From: Cymbomonas tetramitiformis
Taxonomy: Eukaryota; Chlorophyta; Pyramimonadophyceae; Pyramimonadales; Pyramimonadaceae
Direction: 5' to 3'
DNA length: 64,000 bases
Assembly: GCA_001247695.2 (NCBI GenBank)
Contig: LGRX02029370.1
Coordinates: 20,852 to 84,851 of the forward strand
The translations under genes and the position numbers were made by a program. The notes beneath the pieces are model-generated. The model was not told the origin of the DNA. It made no database searches and saw only the letters and a list, made by a program, of their open reading frames with translations. This document shows positions 28,858 to 38,614 of the stretch, one piece after another; position 1 is the stretch's first letter; each line of letters begins with the position of its first letter.

Positions 28858-31101
28858 TCAGCCACTAGAGGTCTTCGGAGCTGGCGGTCCGGCTCGGAGC
28901 AGCGTGAGGGTGAAGCAGTCGCCGGCCTCCGGGGCCGGTGGTAAATCATTCGTAGAAGAAATTGTTGAATCCTCGATCACAGGAGGCTGCACCGCACCGG
29001 GGTGCTGCCAAGTGCTGCCCGACGGTGGGGCCTCGTCATCTGAAGACGATGCCGGCGACAGCGGAGGACCGTCCTCAAATAACACGGCAGGCGGCGGCGG
29101 CCCGGGATGCCACGGCACCGGAGCCATATAGAGGCCCTGCCGCCTCTGCTCCCGCCGGTGGAGACGAGGCGGAATAGCACACGGCACGTCACGAACCACT
29201 TCAGTCGGCGAAGCCTCCGTAGTCGGGACTGCTGAGGCAGTCCACGTAGCACCACCGACCGGTGGAGCCGTGCATGTGCGCGCACCGGCACCACCGACAT
29301 CGGCAACGGTGTGCGGCGCGGCGGTGGCACAAATTACAAATAGCGCACACACCAAGGATGAAGTGAGAAGAGACCTCCCGAAGCCCGGAATGGCGTTCCC
29401 ACAGCCGTACCGTGGCCGCGGCGGTGCCACCGAGGCATCCTCGTCGTCATCGTCGCTCGCGGCGTAGGTCGCGGGCTTGTAGTCCTTCACGCGCTCCGGT
29501 GTCTCAACCGCGGAGAGCAAGTTCATGCTCGCGGCCGGCTCGTCGGGCGCCCCCAATGCAACCCCCGTGCTCTCAATGAAGTCGGCAAACGTGCGGGTGA
29601 CGGGAGGGCAGAAGGGGTTCGGCGGACCGGTCCATTCCTCCTCGGATTCAACCGACGCGGGCGGGGAGTGCGCGGTCGGCTCCGACACCACCGGCAAGTC
29701 GGCAGTGAAGGTGTTGATGTTGAATGTTGAAGCCCCAGCCGCGTGTGCCATCTCAGAGAACTCGGTGACGGCGGACACGAGGACCTCACCGTCCTCCTCG
29801 CAGAACGAGCACGCGGAAAGATCGGTGAAGACCTCCGGCTTCCCGCCCGCAAGCATGCAGAGGGCGTCGAATTCCACGGGGTCGCCGTTGTCGATGGCGT
29901 GTTGGAACCTCGCGGCCAGCACGGAGTTCTCGGCCTCCTCGGCGAAGGCGTAGGCCGAGAGTCCGGTCCTGCCCCCGTTCGGGCAGTCCCGGTGCCAATG
30001 CCTCGCCTTCCCCTTAGCACACACCTGATTTTGGCAGTACGGGATGGTCGCACCGCTGTCGCGGTGGAAGGCCACCTTCCGTGAGACGGATTGAGACCAA
30101 TTCCCCCCTTTGGGGAGGGGCGAGGCCGCGAAGCGGGTCTTGACGCGGCGGTCCGGCTTGTCCGCGCGAGGGGTAAACCCCCGTGGTGACGGCTCGGACC
30201 CGCCGGTGTCGAGGAATGCGGCCAATTGACGCTTCAAGTCGAGGACCATCGTCCTCAAGTCCGCGAGCTCGCCGGGTCCACCGGAGTCATCGGCGGCCCC
30301 CTCCATGAAATGCGTGCCGTGAGAGTAGCGGTGTGCGGACGCCGTGGCGGTGCCCGCCCGCACGTGCTCGGAGTAGCATTCACGCACCCATTGTTGAATC
30401 GTGAGGAGGTCGTGAGCGGCTCGTTGATCGTGGAGAAGCAACCGTGACACCACCGGCTGGTAGAAGACGGTGTCGAGGGACTTGATGAACAGCGCCTTCA
30501 CGTCCTCATCGTGGAGTGTTGCCCGCGTCCTCGCAGCCTTCAGAGCGGCGTTGAAGTCGCCGATTTTGTCATGCGGGTCCACGCCCGCAGAGACGCGGAT
30601 GCCCAACATGTCCGCTTGACCCTGAAAGGGGTCACCCGCCGGGATTATGCGGCGGGCAAACTCAAGCAGTACCCTCTTACCGTCGCTCGGGAAGTTGGAG
30701 TGCGAGGAGTCCATCCAGTCAGCCGCGGGTGACGTGGGGTCAACCATGAGCTCAAGCGTGGAGAACAACAAGGCGTTGGCCTCCACGCGGACGGGAAGGG
30801 TAGCATTGTCCAGCAGGAAAAGGGGTGCAAAACCAATGTCCTCCGTGACAAATGCCGTCTGCAGCGCAGAGACCATCCTGGCGAAGAGCGCGGACGCGTG
30901 GCACTCAGTCCCTGAAAATCGCCCGTTCTTGTCCTCGAATAACTTCTGACGAACGGACTTGGAGACCTTCATGTCGAAGTGTTCCCGTTGAAGTGTACGT
31001 ACCGAGGCAAGGAACGCAGCACCTGCTGAATTGTGGCTATTACCCAGAAGTACTGGTAATAGTACTTTCGACGCCGAAAGTACTGTCACAAGTACTTTCA
31101 C
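28858..31101 (-). CDS. gag: Gag-like protein of an LTR-type retroelement (no pol found)
   Basis: 747 codons, uninterrupted. Residues about 45-250 are helical and Gag-like (DPHDKIGDFNAALKAARTRA, LLTIQQWVRECYSEHVRAGT). A Cys/His cluster CQNQVCAKGKARHWHRDC at 356-373 resembles a zinc knuckle with unusual spacing. Downstream is an acidic segment (ASDDDDEDASVAPP). Residues about 577-595 (SLLTSSLVCALFVICATAA) form a hydrophobic stretch long enough to span a membrane, which is odd for Gag. The Pro-rich tail ends at 28858. The translation start may be M at residue 44; the first 40 codons overlap the palindromic AGTACTTT cluster. No protease, RT or integrase follows, so this is a non-autonomous or truncated element. 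Confidence 0.7.
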   Translation of the reverse strand: MKVLVTVLSASKVLLPVLLGNSHNSAGAAFLASVRTLQREHFDMKVSKSVRQKLFEDKNGRFSGTECHASALFARMVSALQTAFVTEDIGFAPLFLLDNATLPVRVEANALLFSTLELMVDPTSPAADWMDSSHSNFPSDGKRVLLEFARRIIPAGDPFQGQADMLGIRVSAGVDPHDKIGDFNAALKAARTRATLHDEDVKALFIKSLDTVFYQPVVSRLLLHDQRAAHDLLTIQQWVRECYSEHVRAGTATASAHRYSHGTHFMEGAADDSGGPGELADLRTMVLDLKRQLAAFLDTGGSEPSPRGFTPRADKPDRRVKTRFAASPLPKGGNWSQSVSRKVAFHRDSGATIPYCQNQVCAKGKARHWHRDCPNGGRTGLSAYAFAEEAENSVLAARFQHAIDNGDPVEFDALCMLAGGKPEVFTDLSACSFCEEDGEVLVSAVTEFSEMAHAAGASTFNINTFTADLPVVSEPTAHSPPASVESEEEWTGPPNPFCPPVTRTFADFIESTGVALGAPDEPAASMNLLSAVETPERVKDYKPATYAASDDDDEDASVAPPRPRYGCGNAIPGFGRSLLTSSLVCALFVICATAAPHTVADVGGAGARTCTAPPVGGATWTASAVPTTEASPTEVVRDVPCAIPPRLHRREQRRQGLYMAPVPWHPGPPPPAVLFEDGPPLSPASSSDDEAPPSGSTWQHPGAVQPPVIEDSTISSTNDLPPAPEAGDCFTLTLLRAGPPAPKTSSG
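31044..31099. repeat. Cluster of AGTACTTTC/GAAAGTACT inverted motifs
   Basis: AGTACTTTCG (31061-31070), CGAAAGTACT (31075-31084) and AAGTACTTTC (31090-31099) form overlapping hairpins at the 5' edge of the Gag-like ORF. Related motifs occur at 33307-33330 and 33506-33530. Confidence 0.85.
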
Positions 31102-31494
31102 GGCATAATTTTTTTCGGGGTCTTCCCATTATTGGGGGGGGCTGCCAATCATATCCCAGTCCCCTAAGGACCTAAACTGAGTTGTCTTATGCCCCATTGG
31201 TCGGCTTTCCACTTGTAGCCTTCTCAATGGATGCTAGAAGCCAAGGGGGTAGCATTTTTTGTTACATTCCATTGTTTTGTAGTTGCAAAGATAGTGCCCT
31301 CTCCTTTTGAATTTTTTGAAAGCACGCATTGGCCGATGAACAAGCTGGCGATCACTCAAATCATAACTATATATCGCATCTAATCATGTATGTGACAATA
31401 AATCTGATGACATGATGGCATGTATGATAAGTTGCGGGTCAAACCCAGCCCTACAAGTGTGTTTAAACTAAGGGATCTTATGGTAGGATAGGGT

Positions 31495-32507
31495 ACACAA
31501 GTAGCATGCCGTGGATTCTCCCAACGGGCACCCTTGTACCGAGTATCGCTCGGAGATGATTTGTAACGATGTTGTGGACTATGAGACCCATTTTTGGGAC
31601 CCCGATCGATGTCTAAGGTGCATATTTGAGTTTTGAAGAGAGTTCAGAGCCTACAGACAGCGTACCAGTACGCATACACAAGTAGCATGCCGTGGATTCT
31701 CCCAACGGGAACCCTTGTACCGAGTATCGCTCGGAGATGATTTGTAACGATGTTGTGGACTATGAGACCCATTTTTGGGACCCCGATCGATGTCTAAGGT
31801 GCATATTTGAGTTTCGAAGAGAGTTCAGAGCCTAGCAGACAACGTACCAGTACGCATACACAAGTAGCATGCCGTGGATTCTCCCAACGGGAACCCTTGT
31901 ACCGAGTATCGCTCGGAGATGATTTGTAACGATGTTGTGGACTATGAGACCCATTTTTGGGACCCCGATCGATGTCTAAGGTGCATATTTGAGTTTCGAA
32001 GAGAGTTCAGAGCCTAGCAGACAACGTACCAGTACGCATACACAAGTAGCATGCCGTGGATTCTCCCAACGGGCACCCTTGTACCGAGTATCGCTCGGAG
32101 ATGATTTGTAACGATGTTGTGGACTATGAGACCCATTTTTGGGACCCCGATCGATGTCTAAGGTGCATATTTGAGTTTTGAAGAGAGTTCAGAGCCTACA
32201 GACAGCGTACCAGTACGCATACACAAGTAGCATGCCGTGGATTCTCCCAACGGGCACCCTTGTACCGAGTATCGCTCGGAGATGATTTGTAACGATGTTG
32301 TGGACTATGAGACCCATTTTTGGGACCCCGATCGATGTCTAAGGTGCATATTTGAGTTTTGAAGAGAGTTCAGAGCCTACAGACAGCGTACCAGTACGCA
32401 TACACAAGTAGCATGCCGTGGATTCTCCCAACGGGCACCCTTGTACCGAGTATCGCTCGGAGATGATTTGTAACGATGTTGTGGACTACGAGACCCATTT
32501 TTGGACC
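31495..32507. repeat. 181-182-bp tandem satellite, about 5.6 copies
   Basis: Units start at 31495, 31676, 31858, 32040, 32221 and 32402 (ACACAAGTAGCATGCCGTGG). The copies are nearly identical; two share a GTTTCGAAG/CTAGCAGACAAC variant. The last copy stops after TTTTTGGACC. No ORF. The length is in the range of centromeric satellites, but six copies alone do not imply a centromere. Confidence 0.97.
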
Positions 32508-34068
32508 TTGATCGAAACACCATAGCAAGACCCTACTTTTATGTTATCTTACCAGAGTAACCACTGAGTGTGTAATATGTTAGGAATGTGCGCTGCTATC
32601 ATTCTGAGTGGGAATATAGTGGCCTCTACGTGTTCACATTGAAGTTTAAGAAAGTCGGAAATTAAAAAATCGTGCAGTTGGAGTAATTAGGCTCCAAAAT
32701 TAATTTTCCTGAAATTAAATGTGGCAGTGTGTCTGGAAATCTATTGTTTAATAGTAGGGTTGATTCAAATCGGTTCGGCAAGCGGTGTAATACTAGTACG
32801 GTCATGCATTAATGTTAAGATCGATATATTTGATATATACATCACTTTATAACTCGCATGGATCGCAATATCGAGGCAGTTATGGCAATTTGGGTTTGGG
32901 TTTGAATGTGGCCAAAATGGCATTATTGTGGAGTATGTGACCAGCATTCCGCTTGGGAGGAATGCCATAAATTGTGCAAGCTAAACATGGATCAAACCCC
33001 TCAACTCAAAGGACACTCATCTATGGCAGTATATCGAATTTTAGAAATGTTAACGAGCTCTATACATTCACATATGCGGTCACCATGCACCCACATATGA
33101 CGTGCACCATATGGACGGTGACTATGGAAATCACGAATTTTTCTGTATTTGATGAGCGCGGCCCACATCACCACGTGTTTTGAGCCCCAACCTTTATCAT
33201 AATAGCATGCAACGTAGCACACGTTCGAACAAGGTCCCAATAATGTTGGGCACCGCTTTACTCGACATCCTAGGCCCATTAACAGCACCTAACAACACAT
33301 CTAGTCGAAAGTACTTGTGACAGTACTTTCAGAAATTAATTATTTTCTGGTTTTTCACACCCTAAAAGTATGCTATAAATATACCAACCTAAACTTGATA
33401 ACGGCACGTGTGAGTCATTTGGGAAATTAAAAAGGGTCGTAAATGAATTTTCAAAAATGTTAAACGACCCATATCACCAAGTATACCGGATATCACATAG
33501 TTTTAGCAAAGTGCTTGTAATAGTACTTTCCCGCCGGGTAATAGCCAATTGGCAGCCGGCTGAGCTGCCGGCGGTGTGGCTGGAGTGTTGGCGTGTCTCG
33601 CAGCTGCTGAATCAAAAATCGTGGCTAGTGCGCGTCGGCGATTCGCCATGCTAGCGGTGGCTCGATGCGAGTAGAAGCAACCATAGTGAGAAGGACTGAA
33701 GGGGCGGAGTGAGGCAATGGAACGTGAGATGTGCGGCAGTTTCGGGCGGCCAAGAAACGCGTGGGTCGCCGATACGGCAGCCGTGAGAGATCAACTAATT
33801 CCGGGAAGTCGTGTGGTAGCGGCGGCCGATACGCAACGGTGTGGGATCCAACCAGAAAACGTAAACCAGTCCAACGTTAAGTCCCGTAAGAAAATCGTTC
33901 TCCAACCGGTGCGGCGTGCCGTAAATCAACCCATAAAATTTAGGCCATACCCGTGACTGCCGGCACTCTCACGCGCGGAGCGCCTCAATCCATCCCAGGC
34001 GTCCGAGCTTAGCCACTCATGGTGGCAATCTCGCAGTGGCTAAATAAAGCGCAAGTGGGGCCAAACCT
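32508..34068. other. Unannotated AT-rich to mixed sequence
   Basis: No gene recognised. Holds two AGTACTTT palindromic sites (33307-33330; 33506-33530). The second is followed by CCGGGTAATAGCCA, echoing the minus-strand sequence at 31025-31050. Confidence 0.5.
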
Positions 34069-34266
34069 GGCGGATATATAGTTCGGCGGTAATATATATC
34101 TAACTGGTGAGATAAACCCTGAGTTAAGGGTTACGGAATCAGAACGGTAAAAAGTCTGATAGATAAAAGAAGTATACACATAAATACTAACGGGAGTTTC
34201 CCGACTACTAGTGACGGTCACCCAGCCTACTTTAGGAGGTGACAAGTGACAGATTGTCCTGTCGGG
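34069..34266. repeat. 198-bp direct repeat, copy B
   Basis: Same sequence and orientation as 28393-28591, 5.7 kb away, bracketing the Gag-like ORF and the satellite. Confidence 0.9.
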
Positions 34267-35232
34267 GTATTCATCCACAGAAGGCCTCCGAGTGATACGG
34301 TCGCTATCGCGAGCCTTAAATATATGATATATCAAGATGTCGGTGTTTATTGAACAGTGAAACACGCATGCAATTCATGAGCGGGTGATGAGTGACTTCG
34401 ACAGTAAGATAGGCCGCCACGCTTTGCCCTTGGGGGGGCATATCACATTGAAATACCCTCCCCCCCTGCATTTCATTTTTCGCCCTTGGGTTAACCTCCC
34501 CCTGTGACCTCGATATTTCACCTTGGGGAGTAAGGACCCCCCTAGACCCGCTTACCGTTAGCCCCCAGACCTCAATATTAGTAGCCATCAGTCCCCCCCC
34601 CCCGGCTCCGTTGGAACCTAAACACGCCATAATGGTTTACTACGAAATGACAACATTGATGCGCGGGCATACATGAATTACTTCATGAGGCTTACTTATG
34701 GCCCGTATGAATACGGTAGCACATGCGGGCAAATTAGAACTCTAAAATTCTGTCTTGGAAGTCGGTGATCACATTTATCGATATTTATTGATATCGATAT
34801 TTATTGATATAGTAAATTCGGTACTTATTTATTGATCCGCAGGAGTGCACACATATTCTAATCGATTAATATGTTTTTGAGACTATCGTTGTTGATTAAT
34901 AATAACTGGCACCTATTGTTATCGATTGATATAAATTCAGCCGGCTATCGAAAAACTATCAATATGGCGTGATACTTTCTATACTACTCCTTGCTTCATG
35001 TCATTTCTTCGGATGTTCTTGCTTATTCGATAAACCTTCATCGATTCACATTGAACTATTTTATCACATCATTGTCGTGGGTGTTATCCTAAGTGCAAAA
35101 GCAATATGGCATATTCATTTTGTAAGATGTATCACAACAAGTTTTCAGCATTTATGCTGGATGTGACACCCCGTGTGTGTCACAGTCCTCTGTCTGTACT
35201 AGTACTCCGTACAGTACGGCTGTCACAGGTTT
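34267..35232. other. Intergenic, no recognised gene
   Basis: C-rich tract (about 34430-34620), then AT-rich sequence with ATCGATATTTATTGATAT iterations at about 34775-34830. No protein recognised. Confidence 0.5.
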
Positions 35233-35349
35233 AGGGTTTCCGGCTTAAGCCGAGGACACTCAATCTAACTTGACTTCTTATGTTATCTTAAGTGTAAGCA
35301 TTCTGAGTTATCAGCACCTCAATATATAGTCGGCACTATATATCCCACA
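35233..35349. repeat. 117-bp direct repeat, copy 1
   Basis: Runs from AGGGTTTCCGGCTTAAGCCG to CACTATATATCCCACA; identical to 35804-35920. On the minus strand it begins TGTGGGATATATAG, as an LTR might. Spacing is 571 bp. Confidence 0.92.
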
Positions 35350-35803
35350 GGTTATGGTGCGCCAGGCACCCTCCGCTACTTTTGATTCCATGAGTGGCTA
35401 AACCACTCCGCTTGGTGGGGCGTTGGGGGCTCAATTTGATGTCGTGATTTTCACAGTTGCGGTCGAGAGCTAGTTCACGGGCGGATTAAGTTTGGTATCG
35501 CTGCAGCGTTCGCCTACCTGGGATTAATTTGTATTGTCCGCGTTGGATTTTACTCGACTGAAACTTGATCAATTTTTGTCGTGGGATTCCTTGGCCGCCG
35601 CGTTACGATCTTGCAAGATTCACAGTTACGGCTTCCTTAATTATCCGTTCCGGCACTACATCTTACGGCTCTCGACCATCGCTTTTCTGTGTTCTCTGAC
35701 ATCGGCCCTCTACCCCAACGCTCCCACCTACTGGATTTTAATCATGAGCGTAAATTCTCACGTCACGCCTCCCTTGGGGGCCAACAATCGCATTAGACTA
35801 GAC

Positions 35804-35920
35804 AGGGTTTCCGGCTTAAGCCGAGGACACTCAATCTAACTTGACTTCTTATGTTATCTTAAGTGTAAGCATTCTGAGTTATCAGCACCTCAATATATAG
35901 TCGGCACTATATATCCCACA
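35804..35920. repeat. 117-bp direct repeat, copy 2
   Basis: Perfect copy of 35233-35349. With the 454-bp spacer this could be a terminal-repeat retrotransposon in miniature or a simple duplication. It ends 13 bp before the small transposon at 35934. Confidence 0.92.
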
Positions 35921-35933
35921 ATTTATCCATTGG

Positions 35934-36611
35934 TGTCCACTACCCGGCCTTGGGTACATCGGGATGTACCCAAGGTCACTTGTACATCCTTGGGTCATGC
36001 ATGCAAGATTTGTGTCCGGTGGCCTTATGGTTGACAAGACATGTCCTCAAGACTTCCCTTCAGATATACAACCACTCGCTTTGAGCAATTTCGATCATTT
36101 GGGTGATTTTCATATGGTATCATGGTTGTCAATTTGCAGGTTTATAGTGGTTTGTACTTAACAATTTTGCTGGGTACATACCTTGGGTACATCGACCTTT
36201 AGGTACATTTATGGATGGTGTAAAAGGTCAACTCAAAATTTGGAGACCCATGTTGAAAAGTTCACGAGCTGCGCTTTCTGGAGTGTCATGTCAAAAATTG
36301 CATCCGACTTCATCTTCACTGAGCAAAATGGCTTCAAAGTTAAACAACGTTTCTTGATCACGAACGAAACATGTGGAAACAATTATTCAGCAAGGGGTAT
36401 GGTCGCCATAGTGGTCCAGTGCGCGACCGTCCATGTCCCATCTTGAACATACGTGTCAAATGTTAAATTTCCATCCTCGACGATGACTTGAGGCCAAAGT
36501 GCGGTGTCATGGATGTCAATATGGTGCATGATATGTCGAAAATGCTTGGGTACATGGGGATGTACCCAAGAAGGCTTGGGTACATCGCAATGTACCGCAG
36601 GGTAGTGGACA
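35934..36611. mobile_element. Non-autonomous (MITE-like) member of the piggyBac-like family, 678 bp
   Basis: Begins TGTCCACTACCCGGCCTTGG and ends with the reverse complement (CCGCAGGGTAGTGGACA). It is flanked by a perfect 4-bp duplication TTGG (35930-35933 and 36612-36615). The last 70 bp are almost identical to the right end of the transposase-bearing element at 41085-44862, including paired TTGGGTACAT...ATGTACCCAA palindromes. There is no transposase ORF inside. Confidence 0.9.
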
Positions 36612-36719
36612 TTGGGCACCATTTTATAGGCATCAAGCCACAGTTCATACTATACAATATTACGTTGCCAGTGAAAAACATTGACAGGCATCTACTATAC
36701 TAGGCTCCGACATTCATGC

Positions 36720-36967
36720 TTAGTGGGTCCTATTGTACTGAGTTACCAAATGGCGGCACCCAGAGGGTATTTCTGAATACGGATGCAAAGAAGGTTGCGC
36801 GTGCCCTTGCCAAAACACCTTATAGAAAACTTTGCCCTTGATGGTCTCCTTGCCGACGACAGCAGTGATGATGAACAACCCACTCTCAGTACATTTGGGA
36901 CATAACCAGTCAACAGAAGGTACGTGATCTAAAGATGGTGTCAAGCATTGAATATGGTAGCCAATCT
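36720..36967 (-). CDS. Terminal exon with PHD-finger end and chromo-like segment
   Basis: After an acceptor (GATGTAG/AGATTGG) the exon reads IGYHIQCLTPSLDHVPSVDW then LCPKC, the second half of a PHD finger. FIITAVVGKETIKGKVFYKV then FWQGHAQPSLHPYSEIP follows, with chromodomain-like spacing. It ends QYNRTH and stop at 36720. The first half of the PHD finger must be in an upstream exon, but the upstream 400 bp are minisatellite. PHD plus chromo suggests a histone-mark reader; whether host gene or transposon-derived is open. Confidence 0.6.
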
Positions 36968-37390
36968 CTACATCGCCGTGCTCGCGGGTTTGTGCTCTGC
37001 ATAATAGCGACAGCAGCACCGTGCTCACGGATCTGTGCCCTGTATAATAGCGTAAGTACAACGGCCGGGCACTGCATTTGTGCTTGCATAAGAGAACGGC
37101 GTGATCATGGGTCCATGCCCTGCATAGCAGCGTGAGCACAACGGCCAGGCATCGCATCTGTGCCTTGCAGATAGAACGGCGTGCTCATGGGTTCGTGCCC
37201 TGCATAGCACCGCGAGCACAACGGCCGGGCATTCGATCTGCGCCCTGCATCACAGAACGGCGTGCCCGCGAATGTGTGCTATTCAAAATAGCGAGAGCAG
37301 CACAGCGGGGATATGGATCTGTGCCCTGCGTTTTAGCGTGAGCACAACGGCCGGGCATTACATCGGTTCCCAACTCAACAGAACGGCGTG
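36968..37390. repeat. About 80-bp degenerate minisatellite
   Basis: Repeats of GAACGGCGTG(C/A)TCATGGG ... GTGCCCTGCATAGC ... GAGCACAACGGCCGGGCAT at about 37019, 37096, 37176 and 37257. Non-coding, probably intronic. Confidence 0.8.
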
Positions 37391-37477
37391 GTCACGGATA
37401 TGTGACGTGTAACGTCAACAGGATCTAGACCGTATATGGCACCGTAAGGAAAACAGTGTGACACACCAACCATACCC

Positions 37478-38614
37478 TGTAGAATATGGTACTCGAGAGA
37501 CTGCGCAAGGAGAAGCCGAGAACGCACCGTAAGCATAGCCATAAGATTGTTGGCCACTTTCAGTTTGGCTTCCGGGTCGGATTCTTCACCCGCAACTGGT
37601 TTGAGCTTTTTGACAAACTCGTGCACCTGCGGAAAGTCTGACTGGATATCAAAGAGAAAACTATATATTGTATGCAATGATGACTTGAAGCCCATAGCAC
37701 ACGTGTATTGGAACGAGAGAAAGGAAGCAACGCACCAAGCTTGCGAGTCCACGTTGTTTTTTAAGGTCTCGAAGAGCGTTGAGCGGCGCGTTCTTCAAAT
37801 TCCACAAAAGGTCCACCTCCTTATTGCGAAGACCGACCGCGGAGAGGGTCATAAACTGGTAAATCAGCACGTGCCAGTCGTTCCAAAACTTTGCATAGCC
37901 GCTCTTGTCACGGGAAAGGTCGGTTTTCGGCGTGAACGGCAGATTGATCGCGTTCGCTCCCCTGCCGCCCGATTCCAGCAGCACACAAAATGCAGTGAGG
38001 AGAAGCGACATAGTCATAGATGGCACAATGAAATACATCAAACTTATTTCAGTATCAAGGAATACAGATCTTGAAACTGGGATTTTCCGCATACCTGAAG
38101 CCGCTTCCCTTTGGAGAACGTTGGCGATTGAACGAGCTGGCGAAGGGTCGAGACGGGAAGATTGGTCAGATGGGGTTGGCGTCTCCACTTTGATCCGCTT
38201 AGTTGGTGGGGAAGGGTCTTGCGACAGTGCTCCGAGTGCCAGGCATATTTCAGCCCAAATGATGGAGGGCACCTTCTTTCCGTCAACCAGAACTTCACCC
38301 TTGAAATTTTCGAAATCCTTGCTACAATTTCTGCTATGATAACATCTGCTGAGGACCGCTGTTGTGGACACCAGCTGATCCTGAAAGCTGGATACAAGCT
38401 TTGACACGTATTCATCTGGCTGCTGTAGCTTTTCTACTACTATCTTGGTAAGGAAAGAGTGAAGCGTCTCTTGATCCTGGGTTTCCATGACTGCCTTTCC
38501 AAGTATTTTTGTCAGGCGGCTTTCATAAGAGATTGAAGATAAGAATTCCTCACAAGCTAGAATCTTTGAATCTAGAATCATGCGCCTCATGGCCTCAAGT
38601 GATGATGATGTCAT
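37478..38614 (-). CDS. Multi-exon gene of unknown function
   Basis: The first exon starts with ATG at 38614: MTSSSLEAMRRMILDSKILA ... SFLTKIVVEKLQQPDEYVSK, FENFKGEVLVDGKKVPSIIW, then a basic NLS-like PPTKRIKVE and SIANVLQREAAS at about 38090. After a probable intron, an open stretch to about 37770 reads INLPFTPKTDLSRDKSGYAK, FWNDWHVLIYQFMTLSAVGL, NLKNAPLNALRDLK. A third segment (37745-37478) reads GFKSSLHTIYSFLFDIQSDF and LTVRSRLLLAQSLEYHILQG, with donor GTATGG. The composition is that of a real soluble protein. No family recognised. It may continue into the PHD/chromo exon downstream on the same strand. Confidence 0.5.

Noticed and set aside
28393..34266. A complete LTR retrotransposon bounded by the 198-bp repeats
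   Set aside because: No TG...CA ends, no target duplication, no PBS or PPT and no pol; kept only as a direct-repeat pair.
36968..37390. Small ORFs rich in RARGFVPCIAPRAQR
   Set aside because: Translation of the 80-bp minisatellite; no conservation evidence.
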